From: Phytophthora quininea
Taxonomy: Eukaryota; Oomycota; Peronosporomycetes; Peronosporales; Peronosporaceae
Length of the DNA: 64,000 nucleotides
Reading direction: 5' to 3'
Assembly (NCBI GenBank): GCA_011947345.1
Contig: JAAVTG010000672.1
Coordinates: forward strand, 62,001-126,000
The notes below the pieces were generated by a model. The model saw only the letters and a list, made by a program, of their open reading frames with translations. It was not told where the DNA came from and did no database searches. The position numbers and the translations under genes are program-made. Every line of letters begins with the position of its first letter. Position 1 is the stretch's first letter. Of the stretch, positions 11,751 to 23,576 are shown in pieces.

Positions 11751-13195
11751 TTCATAGCAAATCGCTAGATAAATCGTAGCACTAATTTTGAGGCTCGTCT
11801 GATTGGTCAAAATGTTTGTGATTCGAACACTGATTTGACAAAACGGCAAAAACCCAATATTTGGCAAGCTAATCAAACGCCCCAGTCAGCTTATTTGAAG
11901 GGACTGAATGTTTAACAGGAAAACCATTTATGCGCGCTACAAACTGATATAATTTTCGTATAGTAATTCGTAAAGACGGTGATGCTGCGAAAAAACCTTG
12001 AAGCTGTCAGCGGGCGTCTTCTTAACAGGCGCTGTATTTAGTACTCCAGCGCTGTTAATTGTCTGCAAAAAATATTACAGAGAGGCCCACGTTGTAAGCT
12101 TTCGCATAGTGGTTTCGCGGCTTCGATAGGACTAATATTACTATGGCTACGACTGAATTCGTGAACTGTTAATTCTTTTATGGACCAGAGAAGTAGCAAT
12201 TATCTAGGCAGCTAATGATAATTTACATACAGATACATATTCACCTGTTCTTTCGCTAAACATGTTTGAGATGTGTTTTGAAGAAACTATGGCGTCGACA
12301 AAGAGCCGTACGCCTTCCCGATTGCATGTATTGAGCGGAAGCGTTTTACCTAAAGAGCAGAGCCAGCCAGCTGACGGGCACACAAGGTGAGCCCAACTTC
12401 AGCATCCTCTTCATTCATTTGTATAAAAGACCCAACCCAACTCGCTAGCCGCCATAAATACGAGCAACCTCTTGGTGGTGTGTATCAGTCTTGGTGTATT
12501 CAGTCCCCTTACACCCTGATCAAGAATGCCACAGGGCTACAATAGAAACGTAGTTTTTGTGTGTGTGTGTGTGTGTGCGTGGGGGACTCAGGAACTTTGA
12601 CTGGTTCAATTATAGAGCGCTGTCGGACGGTTTGGAACGGATCGCGATTGAGATGATCGCGCTGCGACAGGAAATATTGAGGACTTGCTGCGATCAGATA
12701 CAATTCAGATTGGTGCGTAGCTGAAAAACTAACGATGTAGCCGTACGATGCGGCGGTGGGTAGCGCGCGGGTGTTGCACGCGACGGAAGGTCAATGGATG
12801 AATAGAGTTGACAGATAAGACAAATGGTACCAGGAAATTCCTTTTGAATCCATCGTGGATGGTATCGTCTTGACTTGCAATCAGAACAGACCCAGGTAAA
12901 GCGCACACGTTCATGATGTTGTTCTCAGCTACCGGAAACTCGAAATCCCGTTGAGTGCATCGATCGCCATATTTGGGAGTTTAATCCTACGTGATTTGAC
13001 AGTGTTAGAATCAGTAATGATAGCCTCTCGAAATCATACTATTTGTGCGCCGGCCAGAGCTGAATGCTTAGAAGTATGCATGGCTCGTTGTGTTGTACTG
13101 TCAGTGGAACCAATACATCACGAAGATCCGCCACCGTTGCGATGTGTTTGGCGAGATTTACACACGTTGTGGCAAGGGCGCAGCTGAACAAGACC
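11751..13195. other. Non-coding flank of the mariner, no gene recognised
   Basis: About 1.4 kb of AT-rich sequence. I searched for inverted ends matching the left flank of the mariner and could not confirm any. It contains the TG microsatellite annotated separately. Confidence 0.4.
12559..12580. repeat. TG dinucleotide microsatellite
   Basis: About eleven TG units with one interruption near the end. Confidence 0.85.
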
Positions 13196-13411
13196 ATGAG
13201 CTCCGATCCAGCGCGTGATTACGTCTACAAGAGAGGCCCGAAGCGGGAATGGGATCAACGTGAACAGGAAAAACTTGTTGAAGCTGTCCGGGAACACGGG
13301 ACTATCGATCGCAATTGGATCCGCGACGAAGCTCTTAAGCGCTTTCCCAAGACTGACTTAAACCGTGAAGGGAAGCAGAAACCCCAGGTATTTTGGACAG
13401 ATGTACTCTAG
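13196..13411 (+). CDS. Small Myb/SANT-like domain protein, possibly first exon
   Basis: The ATG at 13196 opens MSSDPARDYVYKRGPKREWD, followed by QREQEKLVEAVREHGTIDR and NWIRDEALKRFPKTDL. The Trp spacing and helical pattern resemble a single SANT/Myb repeat. Just before the stop there is a CAG-GTATTTT donor. A TTTATCTAG acceptor near 13465 follows, so the open frame could splice into TVVRYVEAVQIV. Such domains occur in oomycete transposons and in host regulators. The context here (transposon field) favours the former. No partner transposase is adjacent. Confidence 0.4.
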   Translation: MSSDPARDYVYKRGPKREWDQREQEKLVEAVREHGTIDRNWIRDEALKRFPKTDLNREGKQKPQVFWTDVL

Positions 13412-14235
13412 CGTATAGCTTGTTACTGAAATCGTAGAAGTCTAATCGTGTTTTGTTTTATCTAGACGGTCGTTCGTTATGTAGAAGCAGTGCAAATCGT
13501 TTCAGTGCGATATAGTAGCATAGTCTCCGAGAATGAAATCCACAATAACGCGCTCATAGGTACCGTACGACGACCTCCAACCATAGAGTATCTGTTTCGG
13601 AATATCTGGATCCTGCGTACTGTGAATCCTCTTTGCGTATGATTGAGTACTTGTTCTTGGACTCTCCATCAATGTTTTGATGATTTGGAGCAATGCTATA
13701 CCGAACGGGTAAGGACAGCAACACATGTTGTGGGGTGACAGCCACATTTCAATGTAAACAATTCGATAGTATCGTTATTCCTATGTGCACGGACTACCAT
13801 TGTACTTTTGCGATTGTCCAACACGCGATCCAAAAAAATATATGTTAAAGCGCAATAATTTTGGTGGTTCGGCTCAGTAGCAAATGACTCTAGAAGAGTA
13901 TTATGGCAAGAGGCGACTAAAGATTAGCAGGCGAGAGAGCCAATATCCCCAGCAACACCATCGCCACCCGTACCTGCCAAGTAACCGATGAATAGGACCC
14001 CGGCTCTGCAAGATCTGTATGCCAGGATTGAACACCAATATGAGTCAATACCGCCACTCGCACCAGAATCTAAGACAGCGCCCCAAAGCGTCAGCAGTGC
14101 TCAACGACGGGACTAAGATTGCAGTGAAGGCGACGTCCGCGATTAAACAACACAACAACACAGAATAATATTCATTTGCTGCGGTGGAGATTTAAACTTC
14201 CTATAGGCGGCGCGGCCTGCAAAGAGTTCCAGTGT
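13412..14235. other. Intergenic, no gene recognised
   Basis: May include a second exon of the SANT-like gene near 13466-13640. Otherwise it is AT-rich and featureless. Confidence 0.35.
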
Positions 14236-14418
14236 TCATTGACGTGGAGGGCCGCGCGTCAACTCATCCGAGTCGTTGTCATCCGTATCGGTGTCGTACA
14301 ACGACTGACAACCCTGATGGTAAAGTCTTAGGTCGGCCAGCATGGGGTCGATCCCGCAGGTAAAGATTTTTTCCATACCATTTTTGGAGGTTTTCCATAC
14401 CACCTGGCATTTTTCCAT
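14236..14418 (-). pseudogene. Short acidic-tail fragment
   Basis: A 60-residue frame ending LYDTDTDDNDSDELTRGPPR. The acidic run resembles the tails of the zinc-finger/acidic family in this window but is too short to place. Confidence 0.25.
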
Positions 14419-14449
14419 ACCATTATTTTACGAGGTGGTTTCCATACCA
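14376..14449. repeat. Cluster of four TTCCATACCA motifs
   Basis: Four copies of ttccatacca in about 75 bp, all in the same orientation and irregularly spaced. A related cluster lies at 20523-20572. Such subterminal clusters are typical transposase-binding arrays, but no element end was proven here. Confidence 0.55.
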
Positions 14450-14661
14450 TCCTCGAAATGTTAATATAACTGACGAAAACCTGCTAGCAGTTTGTCCCGG
14501 TTGCGTGGTAACGGGCAAAACTTTGCCGAGAGACGGCTAGCGTTTCTCCAACGAATAAGGTATAAAACTGCCAGAAACGATTAACAACTGCTCGTGTGTG
14601 TGGGGGGCAACGATTACATGTATTATCTCACTTTCCAAATTTCTCCGCCTCCAACCACCGC

Positions 14662-15173
14662 AATGACCACCCGACAGCGCGAAGACCACGACGAGGTCGT
14701 ACGTGCATACAAGCACTTGAAGCCCTCATATGACAACGTCGTCGACATTATAACGAAACTTCACGCATAAATCACGCCGAAGGACCGTGAAATCGACGGC
14801 CTGTCCCTGCACCGCCTTACCCATTTGCGTTGCCGATCCCGAATTGGCTCCCGAGGAAACGGGCGATCAGGACCCGTCTTTGGCGGAAATGTTCGGCGGT
14901 GATATTTCGACGGACAATGACCTAGAAACCAGCTGGATCGGTAACGATTTGACCAACAACGATAACGACAGCACATCAGACGACAATGATTCTGATTACA
15001 GCGACTACGAAAGCGAGTCCGACGACAGCGATACAGGTGACGTTGGATTTGACCCTGAAAGAGTCTATAATGTTAACTCTGAAGGTTTAATTACGTTTGG
15101 TGGCTATTTGGACCTTCGTGCTGATATTTCGGACATCGAAATTGAAGATCTGTTTAACTACCATATTGACTAG
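14662..15173 (+). pseudogene. Small protein with a long acidic Asp/Ser tract, frame-broken
   Basis: The ATG at 14662 gives MTTRQREDHDEVVRAYKHLK before a stop at 14769. A second frame then runs to 15173. It contains an Asp/Ser/Asn tract (DNDSDYSDYESESDD) and a hydrophobic tail (GLITFGGYLDLRADISDIEI). It resembles the acidic-tail proteins elsewhere in the window in composition but lacks their EPWF box. Whether the two frames are one gene is uncertain. Confidence 0.35.
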
Positions 15174-15428
15174 CATGGGGTAGCCTTTAAACGTAATACA
15201 ATTTGCTTGTACAAACTAAAGATGGTTTTATTTTAGCCGCATAGTTTAAATATTCCCGGCGTTAGCCGATAGTTTCGAAACTGTTTTGAAAATTATGAAA
15301 TAATTTCTGAAAGTTCACGGCAGATTCCTTAAAAGAAACCACTGCGACTCTCTCGAGCCACAGAGCACTTAGGGGACATCATTTGATCATTCTACAATTT
15401 CCTTCGGCCCCCAACAAGCTGTCCTGAC

Positions 15429-15909
15429 TTGCTAGGCTCTCCAACTACTGCTACCAACCCTATTCGTCTTCCTCCATCCTCACTCCCGCTTAGACAGCAA
15501 TATCGGCGGTATCTGGACAAGGCTCTCGTGTTGCGTCTGCAATGCCAAGAGGTAAGCAAAGCAGCAGTGTTGTTAGCGGACCTTCGTTTACAGAAAGCCG
15601 CGATTTCAGTGGCGATGAAATCTAGCCTCTTTGCGCTCGAGAGGCAACAGAGATATCTTGATCCCAGTTGTACAACATCAGCAGAAGTTTGTATCTCTGA
15701 CCAAGGCAATCCAATATCTGGAATCTCGAGAGAGCGTGCAATTCGACATCCAGTCTACGATCGGCTCTTGCAACATTCTTGTTTGCACAATACACGAGGA
15801 ATGCATAGCTACAACACGTGTAGTTCGCAAATGCAACGGTAAATTCTCTATTACTACAAACGGCTACCACAGTCGCGAACTCAGCAGCTCCCATATCCCG
15901 GTTTCGTAA
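15429..15909 (+). other. Coding-like stretch of unknown identity
   Basis: Overlapping open frames include RQQYRRYLDKALVLRLQCQE and VSKAAVLLADLRLQKAAISV, which look helical. No family is recognised. It immediately precedes an acidic-tail family copy on the opposite strand. Confidence 0.2.
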
Positions 15910-16254
15910 AGTGGAGATAGCAGCGGCAGTGAGCTCACACCGGATGATGCTGGAGATGCATCAGACGCCAGTGAGCATAGGCAGAATACAGCACTTGGGA
16001 TTTTGAAAGAACCAATACAACCGATCGGGTTAGCGAGTGGGATGGCGAGATTGGCAGAGACGACAGCGAGGAAACAGAAGTTTCCAGCGCATGGGCGTCA
16101 TCTATCTATCTCCCCATTCACCGAACGGCGTCTGCTTCTAAGCGAGAAGAGCGTTGCTCTTGACAGTCTATACGACGTAAGATATCGTTGGAAAAACAGC
16201 AATCGAGATACAACTTGGTTGTACTACAAATTGCGCAGCGACAGCTCGTATCAG

Positions 16255-16540
16255 AGAAGACAAGTCGAAAATTTTCCACACATTCGTCGAAGGCCAGCTT
16301 CGTCTGATTCGTCTGTACAGTCTTCAAAGTCCTCCACGAATCAGGGTTCTCGGTCGTTTTCGTCGTCCGTCATCATCATCACCCGAACCACTCGAATCCA
16401 ACAGCTTTTACATGTTCAGCTGGTGCTTCAGCGACCGAATAGTACCTTAGGCCGATTGCCTTGGGGGTGGCAGCAAATACATAAAGAAACCTACTGAGTT
16501 TTGTATGAAAAAGTCGACGTGCACCTATGGGGTTGCTAGT
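16255..16540 (-). pseudogene. Zinc-finger/acidic-tail family copy, C-terminal part
   Basis: Minus-strand frames give RSLKHQLN followed by KLLDSSGSGDDDD, then DDENDREP-stop-FVEDFEDCTDESDE. This aligns with the intact copy at 50065-50427 (RSLRHQLHACEMFD and REPWFIENYEDYYE). The EPWF tryptophan codon has become TGA and there is at least one frame change. The flanking 100 bp also align with the copy at 44490-44723. A conserved 5' block of the family lies just beyond, at 16560-16640. Confidence 0.6.
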
Positions 16541-16559
16541 TATTCCCTCAACTTTATGC

Positions 16560-16640
16560 TACCTTCAACATAACGAAACCGGGTCACCATAACCTAAACT
16601 CCATATTTCGACCTGGAACTATGCATAAAAATACGAGAAG
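16560..16640. promoter_or_regulatory. Conserved 5' block of the acidic-tail family, copy 1
   Basis: Contains ttcaacataacgaaa, then tatttcgacctggaact followed by atgcataaa. The same order recurs near 19185-19265 and 50517-50600. In the latter it lies 90-180 bp upstream of an intact start codon on the minus strand. A core-promoter role is an inference. Confidence 0.4.
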
Positions 16641-17284
16641 GCCTGATCGTAGAATTATTTATGTTGAATTTAGCCCGTGCCTCTGGGCTTACTGCAACAA
16701 CCCGCTGAAAAGCTACACAGTTATTGCCTTCTGGGGAAGTCCGCATTAACTTTATGGTCTTCCACAGTCCTTCAATGGTGCTCGCGTGTATACGGTTGTC
16801 CAGATTGACGTAGTGTTCTGTGTGATTAATGTACTTATGTACGTAATATAAGTCAGAAAGCTTGCATCAATTAGCCAGCGTGCGCACTCAGGTCCGTCGC
16901 TTCGTAACATACATATGCTGCGATAGTGTATGGCCGTCCCATATTAAAACAATATGAAAAACATCATTCTGACAGCATTTTGTAAACATACACCTAACTA
17001 TGGCTTTATATCTTCTTGAAATTTGATCTTGTATCAAGAGATGATACATGTTCTGAGCCAATGGCTATCGTAAATGCTTCGAATGAGTTTTAAATATAGG
17101 GAGGGTCTTTTACTAAAGGGCAGCTCTTTTAGAAGACCTGTTTGGTTGTTCGAGCCTCGCGATTGGACCGAAACGGCTTTTACTAAATATATATCCACCC
17201 CTTTTAGAAACTCCATATTAATAGTGCATCCGTTCGCATTTGATTCGCTGTATTAAAAATATAAGAAGTCCAGTCCTATTGACT

Positions 17285-17370
17285 CGTAATAAAAACGTAC
17301 GCTACTCCCTGATTTATGACCTTTATATATTAATATTAACCAATCTGATACTATTCCGCATCAATGTAAA
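17285..17370. repeat. Dispersed repeat, partner at 38400-38475
   Basis: About 85 bp sharing gtaataaaa, cgctactccctgatttatga, atatattaa and ccaatctgatacta with 38400-38475 in direct orientation. The second copy abuts the outer end of the right arm of the inverted duplication. Confidence 0.6.
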
Positions 17371-17532
17371 ATGTGCGCTGACATCTTCACTAAAGCACTA
17401 TTCAAACCATTATTGAAGAAATTGAGGGAAATAATACGAATTACCAATTATGAAACCCATAAATCATAACAAGTCATTATTTGCTAGAAAGATTGTTTAT
17501 TGTCCAAAGATTAAAATCCGCGGAAATCCTCT

Positions 17533-18681
17533 TTAAACAGTGTGCCTACCCTTACCCTCGCTGACCAAACACGCGGAACGGTCGCACAAATGAGTAAATT
17601 TAATCCACTTTTGCTCAGCCAGAGGCATCTCCAAAATATTGCCGTTACTATATTCATCAATCACCACGCGGTCCTCCTGACCACCGTGCACCTTGTTCTT
17701 GCGTAGCAGGTTGATCACTGCGTCACACTTAGCCTTCCGAAATCTTGGTAGTAACTTGGCAAGATCAACCCATGGACAGCCTCGACGCAAATCACGTCCT
17801 TGAGCTAGCTCATCAGCAAGAAAACGATCCACTACGTCCTGAGGAATCAAGTTCGATCTTCCGATCACATGTGCCGCCAAGCTGAGTGCGTTGAAGATGC
17901 AGCAGTAGTCTTCACTGGCAGCCATGATACGCTTGCCATAGTCGTCGTGCTTGCAGAACTGGTAGAAATGCCCGGAAACGAATAGCGAGCTTAACCTCTT
18001 CCGCATGAGTCTTCGACATCTCCTAAACAGGTTCCCACGTCCGATATAGATCCAAGTTCTCCGTCAGGTGCGTGTCCCATAGCACGCTGACCTCGCTGGT
18101 ACTTCCCTCGGTCAAACGCACGTCGTCGATCTGCCACACATCCCGCTTGCGCTCTGGGTCTGCATCCCAGAGAGGCTCTAGAACTTCTTCCTCGTCACTG
18201 ATGTACGGATCAAACCCCTCTCCCGAATCTCCATCACTAGGGAGAGCGTCACTGTCGAATCGTCGTCGACATGATCGTCGCTGCAAGAGGAGTCGCTACT
18301 CTCATCTTCAGCAGACGAAAGCACGTTGTTTGTGGACTCCTCGGTCCGAGTTGCTGCCTGCACTACGCGCTTCTTCTTGCCGAGAACACCGGACATCTGA
18401 GCTGCTGGAGATACCACCACACGAGCCTTCTTAGCCGGAGATTTCAACGCCCCACGTTGCTTCTCAACAGCAGACGTGGGCGATGCACAGCTGGGACAGC
18501 ACTCTGCCCAAATTTTAGATATTCTAGAAGCTAAAAGAATTGAGAATAAACCTAAAATCAAGTCGTCAAAACTTTTACCAAAGAATGGTACAAATATGTA
18601 AGCAGCCATTTCGATTCTAAATTCTGATTCAGCATCGATTTGGTGTCGAACGGTATATACATTTTTGTACCTCACGGACAA
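17533..18681 (-). pseudogene. Acidic-linker protein with a cysteine-peptidase-like C-terminus, frame-broken
   Basis: Read leftward. First comes a Lys-rich segment (KSPAKKARVVV, GKKKRVV). Next is an acidic linker (SSDSSCSDDHVDDD, then frame-shifted SDGDSGEGFDPYISDEEEVL). The C-terminal domain is EDYCCIFNALSLAAHVIGR with HGGQEDRVVIDEYSNGNILE and WIKFTHLCD. The invariant-looking Cys followed by FNAL resembles cysteine-peptidase-like domains found in oomycete repeat proteins; this is a weak structural guess. There is at least one shift near 18240 and a stop near 18025. Repeat-rich surroundings suggest transposon cargo. Confidence 0.45.
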
Positions 18682-19084
18682 TAGACGAATTTTCGCTGTA
18701 GGAAGTGAAAAGGTCGCATTTCCTTTAAGTGACAGTAATGTAAGAAAAAGTAATTACGCTAGATTAAGGCCCTTCTAAATGATTGGCTGCTGGAGCAGCT
18801 AGGCCCAGCTCCCTCTCTTTCTCTAGTATACCTCACCTTCCAACTTTCATCCTCCTGTCCACAGCTCTTCCCGTTTCCCAATCTGCGTCCAGAAGTGTTG
18901 TGCGCAATGTCAAGACAAGGTCATGCAAATAGCCCAGTCTGTCACACCTTCACGTCCTTGCACATCCCCTTCCGCTGTTGGATTGTCGCCATGCACATCT
19001 TCGCGGATGCTACCACGGGAGCTGTTCTCGTCCATTGCTTCATCTGCATGTGCTTCTTCACCCTAAATCCATGTCAGTCGGAGT
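18682..19084. other. Region left of a family start codon, no clear gene
   Basis: This should hold the body of the minus-strand acidic-tail copy whose start is at 19100, but I could not recover the family motifs. It is probably replaced or badly decayed. Confidence 0.3.
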
Positions 19085-19330
19085 CGTAGTCGCACTTCAT
19101 GGTAAAATGAATGGTGAACTGCGGTCCGGCAAGCCGGCAACAAATACATCAGAGATCCATGGTATTTTTGTTTTATTACGGCTCCTTCAACATTACGAAA
19201 TTGCGCCATCACTGCTAAAACTCGTATGTTGACCCGGAGCTATGCATAAATAATTCAATAATGACAGATTAGCATGGCTGGAAAGCTTCCAAAGGCGCTC
19301 AAAATCATAGAAATCAGTAGTATCAGGCCG
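19085..19330 (-). repeat. Acidic-tail family copy 2: start codon and conserved 5' block
   Basis: Aligns in the same orientation with 50395-50660. Shared items are the minus-strand start (MKCDYDSD here, MKRNYDFD there), a ggccggcaa-type block, attacggctccttcaacat, tgttgacccggagc, tatgcataaa and tggaaagcttccaa. In this copy a stop follows MKCDYDSD immediately. Confidence 0.6.
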
Positions 19331-19720
19331 GTAGGCGTTGCATGCGAAGATTACTGTAAAGAGAAGGAGGACTTCGCAGAGCGTGTGCGATTTCGTGTGT
19401 CAGTTAAGTTAGGACTAGGGGGATTAAAGCACCAGCGTCAAATCGTTAAGTCTACTATATCGAAGATAGGGCTAAACACAGTTCCTAATATAGGGGTAGG
19501 GTAAATAGGCTGGAGTGGGTACATGTCGCACCGGTTGGATCCGCCATTTGCGCGACATCCACTCAGATGGCGCTTGATTATCAAAAACGATGCGAAGTGC
19601 TCTAATCTCCTGGTGCGACAGCGATAGGTTTAAGCAGTGTGAACATATATTTGTGTAATTGGTCAAATTAAATTTACCCTTTACTGTATGCATATCTCGG
19701 AGCTATTGTCTGACGCGAAC

Positions 19721-20027
19721 ATGCCCCAATACGTCTACCCTGAATGCCTTTACGGCTTTGGTCGGTAAGAGCACTTGCGCCGACACCAACTACGAAGATG
19801 TCGCGGGCTTCCGAGCCCCCATGCCTTCTGTGCGAGATCTGCTTCAAATTGGTGAAAGGCAATCAGCACCATCTCGCGCGTCACCAGCGCGGGAGTCGGT
19901 GCATTTCGCCGCCTCTTACAACCCTCGGAGGCTCCGCCGTGTTGAAGATTCGGCTGAATTCCAAGCTCTGCAACGAGAAATGGAACATTTCAGCGCCAGG
20001 TCAAGCACGTCCATGCCGGGTCGTTGA
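19721..20027 (+). pseudogene. Zinc-finger/acidic-tail family copy 3: tandem C2HC-like fingers plus RRVEDS helix
   Basis: The frame from ATG 19721 gives PECLYGFGR-stop-EHLRRHQLRRC, a C-x12-H-x4-C half finger. A second frame gives CEICFKLVKGNQHHLARH then QRGSRC, a C-x2-C...H-x5-C finger. A third gives YNPRRLRRVEDSAEFQALQR, matching YRPRKLRRVEDSPKFRDLLR of the intact copy. So family members can carry N-terminal zinc fingers before the conserved helix. Two frame changes and one stop are present. Confidence 0.5.
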
Positions 20028-20344
20028 GCCACCCACTTCACGTACGAGAGCTGTTGGACACGGAGAAAGCTCGCCTCCGTATGTTTCATACTTGATTGAA
20101 GGGAAAGCAAAGCTGTGCCAGTAAAGCTTGAAATGACTTTCAAAATTGAAATTGATTTTTTATGAACCGAGTGAACCAGTGCCAATTGTCGAGAACACAC
20201 CTCTCATTACCACCTACTACCGAACTAATTTTCGTCGTACAGGAGCACCTAAACGCGTGAAGCAATACTAGCAGATTCAAGAATGCACTAGAGAATTACT
20301 AAGAAATTACATACATTGAGATCCGCTTACAAAATCCGTAGTTG

Positions 20345-20566
20345 TTACAAGTCGACGATGTCGGCGGTAGCGAAGGGAAGGCGGCACTCATTTGCAAATT
20401 CTTCTTGAGCTTCATCCGCTATGCCACTGCCGTCATCGTTGACTCCATCGTGGATCTTCAGCAGCAGCTGGTGGCGGCGGAGGACAGCATTTACCCCTAC
20501 CGCGCGGATCAGCGCCGGATTTTTCAATACCATCTTAGGTGGTATTCCATACCAGCAGTATTGCAT
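20345..20566 (-). pseudogene. C-terminal fragment related to the BED-finger protein at 38657-39354
   Basis: The frame includes VNAVLRRHQLLLKIHDGVND. The protein at 38657-39354 has ANGVLLHHQLLLKIHGEVDN. The match is confined to this segment. The fragment lies directly next to the TTCCATACCA-like cluster at 20523-20572. Confidence 0.5.
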
Positions 20567-20572
20567 ACCAAC
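20523..20572. repeat. Second TTCCATACCA-like cluster
   Basis: Contains caataccat, ggtattccatacca and gcataccaa within 50 bp, related to the four-copy cluster at 14376-14449. Confidence 0.4.
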
Positions 20573-20972
20573 AATATTATTGTAATTTATTGTTTGTAAC
20601 TTCTATTTCACATGAAAGGTTTTCATGTTATTTTCTGAAGATTTTTTAGTTTTTCTGTGTTCCGGTATGACACTTCTTACACTCTTCATATTCTTCTCAC
20701 TTCCTACTTATTGTGATAGATGTCGTGTCCCATTCTGAAAGAATAAGCGATCACATTCGCGAGCTTCTCAATATCCATAGCGATCGCCTTGTTTTATCTT
20801 TCGAAGACAACCTCCTAGTGTCTCTTTCCACTTTTGAAATAGGGGTGTCTACTCGACCAACGAAGTCACGGTGAATTTTCCTCCCCATCATCGTCGCTTT
20901 CAATCCACGTTTCATGAACGCTCCAGCTGATCACGCTTGCGGGTATCTCTTGCAATCTCTTCACCAGTGCCT

Positions 20973-22807
20973 TTATCGTGAAGTTCCCTCTGTTGATCCC
21001 TGCTCTATTAAGATCTTCCGTTTTTTATGAGGACGGCCTGATCCTTTGCGAGCTTGAAGACTTCGTAGCATTCGTTCGAAGTCAAGACCATCAGCCAGCT
21101 TGAGGCAGGCCAATACGTGGTAGCATAGCCAACCAGAATGATGAAATCCTTCGCAAGTGCTGCAAAACTTCGTGCGAATCATCTTAATCTACAAACAAAA
21201 GGAGTAAAGGCGATACTAGCTATTCAAAAATGTTTAGATAAAGCATCATGTTGATAAACGCACCTCGTCGAATTTCCAGCATGGAGAAGCCCAGTCGTGA
21301 TCGAATCTAGTGTGAGTCAATATGTCAACCGCGTGAAGTGGCAGGTAGCAAAGCTGGATGCTCTCAACCTGCTCGTTATCTTTGAGCTCCCCTTCAAGTG
21401 ACGATGCAAAGACTCTCGTTCTTGCTGCAGATACTTGGAGTCCATGGAGGCTGTCGTCACGCACTACGTAGTAGTCTGCATTGAAATAGTACCTTTTGAT
21501 GGTAGCTATAACCCTCCTCGATTTCCCTGATGTCGAGGATAGTGTTTATCTCTCTGACACAATTTCGGGATGCTAAGAACACCTCTGCCTTCGCCTGACC
21601 TTCGGCATACGGGGGTGCAGATCCAATATTACCATTGCGACCAGAGTGAATCAGAATTTCGGGAAGCGTAGCCGCCAAGACATGAGACGTGGTTGCTCGT
21701 AGATGTCCCTTACACACCACTTTAATGGCATTGTTGAATGCCTCAATTGAATTCTGGTTCGGCATTACCCCTGGCATGTTACTCACAGTTGCAAACCACA
21801 AGTTCCATGGATCGGTCAGATAGTATTTGTCAAACCAACGCGTGTAGTAAAACTCCCCAGATTTTCCCAGTTAGATTAAACGACGGCAGCAAGGGCGAAA
21901 AATTGGTCTTCAGATCGTGCTTCGTGAAGATAATCGAGTTTGGTGTTATGATGGCCTCATAGACGTCACTGGCGCTCAAACGACCAGAGTTCTCTTCAGA
22001 TTTTCTGACAAAATGCGGCCAACAGTTAAGCCGAACAATGTCAGGCCACACCTCCTGAAAGGCTCCAGAAATTACTGCGCAATGATCCATTGAACCGAAT
22101 TACAGAATCAAATCTCGGTCGAAGAAAGCCTGGCATCGAGCTTTGACGACGGAAAACAAGCGCGTATACGCGAACTTGGTCTCTGTTCGTACATGAATAC
22201 TCTAGGGGGAAAAAGTTTGTCGGAACCCTATAGGTGTGTAGTCCCCACCAATTCCAAATGACACGAATGTCCATTTGATTAACGAAATCTTGTAAGGTCC
22301 ATCAGTCATTCCCAACACGTTGTCACCTTGACCCTCCTTTCCTCGTGCGCAGTTGCGGAAACTTTTCTCGATGTCAGAATAATTCCCCATGAGTCTTCGT
22401 TACCAGTAGTCCCATCGGTGGAAACACCCAGAACCAACAGGTCGTTTGGTCAACGAAAAGTCGTTGCTGCAAAGCGTTCAGCATCAGTAGTGGAGTTGTA
22501 GGTATTGAGATCTTTTAACACATATCTCGAATTTCGCACATTCTGGAGTTTGCCCACGTCACGATATCTTCAACACTACAAATATCAAAGCCTCCGTCAA
22601 TCTCAGACGCTGTGCTCGTGTTTTTAACTGCTTTACATCGGGTAGCAGCTTCAAAAGATGTTCGTTGGAACGGTACCTCAGCAGCGCCGGGCTCGTTCCT
22701 CCAACCATCAGATTATCGACCATGAAAGATATGATGCACCACTCGAGAAACAAGGGACTGGGATTCACAAGCAGTTTGATGAGGACCCATGAGGCCAATA
22801 GTACCAC
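20973..22807 (-). pseudogene. Mutator-like (MULE) transposase with C-terminal SWIM zinc finger, degraded
   Basis: Read leftward. First an N-terminal domain (SNEHLLKLLPDVKQLKTRAQ, then DICSVEDIVTWANSRM). Then MTDGPYKISLI in the place of the first catalytic block, followed by MDHCAVISGAFQEVWPDIVR and LNCWPHFVRK. Next is MPNQNSIEAFNNAIKVVCK with HLRATTSHVLAATLPEIL. Near the end is a SWIM-type finger (FCSTCEGFHHSGWLCYHVLA) and a basic tail (GSGRPHKKRK). The order is that of oomycete MULE transposases. Many frame changes separate the pieces. The gene's 5' edge coincides with the start of the zinc-finger repeat at 22789. Confidence 0.75.
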
Positions 22808-23530
22808 GCTCTGAAAACTATTATAGTAGCCAATTAATACACTGTTACGCTATCTATATTAAAAAGGGAACGGATTGAGTAGTCTGATGTCGGGGACGAT
22901 AACGCCTTGTCCCAAGTGCAAGAAGATGCTGGCTATGCCGAGCATCTCGTAGAGCAAACTGCGTTACGGGACGAAGAGGCCCACAAAGACGCGCAAGGCC
23001 ATTAACCTTGACGCCTATGCATACAACAAGGACACGAGTTTTGCAAAGCGATGCGAATTGTGTATGTATGAGCATTATCGGCGTCTCAAACGCACGTTTT
23101 TCGACAAGCACTTTCAATATTGCAAGTCAACGCGATCAAGAGGCACAAGCGTGCGGTATTGACTATCGGTTTTCACAGTCCTCCACTACACCCAAGAGAG
23201 CGGTGGAGGCATGGCGTCAACTCGACAACGGCGAAACCGCCTCGTTGTTCTTTCAACATGTTCGATCATATGCTGGTCATTTGTAAGGGCATCTGTGGAC
23301 AAACCTCATGCGCTTAACACCGCTTTATCTATGAATTAAATAGCTACACGACAGGCGGATTGGCTTCACTGTTGTCGTTATTTATGGACACAATAGCATT
23401 TCTGGGTGGTCGAACGCAAATTTGGAAGCCTTTAGTAAATATATCCTCCATTGATGGCGCCGAGCGCCCACCTGAACAGGGTAACATCGGAAAAAGTCCT
23501 GAACGTTTTAGAAGAAATAATAGCTCAAAA
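22789..23530 (+). repeat. Zinc-knuckle repeat element, copy 1 (partner at 44721-45535)
   Basis: About 740 bp aligned in direct orientation with 44721-45535. The shared segment starts at cccatgagaccaatagtacc and ends near cctgaacagg / ggaaaa. The plus strand encodes ITPCPKCKKMLAMPS, GTKRPTKTRKA and RCELCMYEHYRRLKRTFFDK followed by HFQYC. These are two CxxC pairs and an HxxxC, consistent with a small zinc-binding protein. An internal stop interrupts this copy. No transposase is visible, so it is probably non-autonomous. Confidence 0.6.
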
Positions 23531-23576
23531 CCTCATTTTATTGGTTTAATCTGATAAAACAACAATTTACGTGCTG

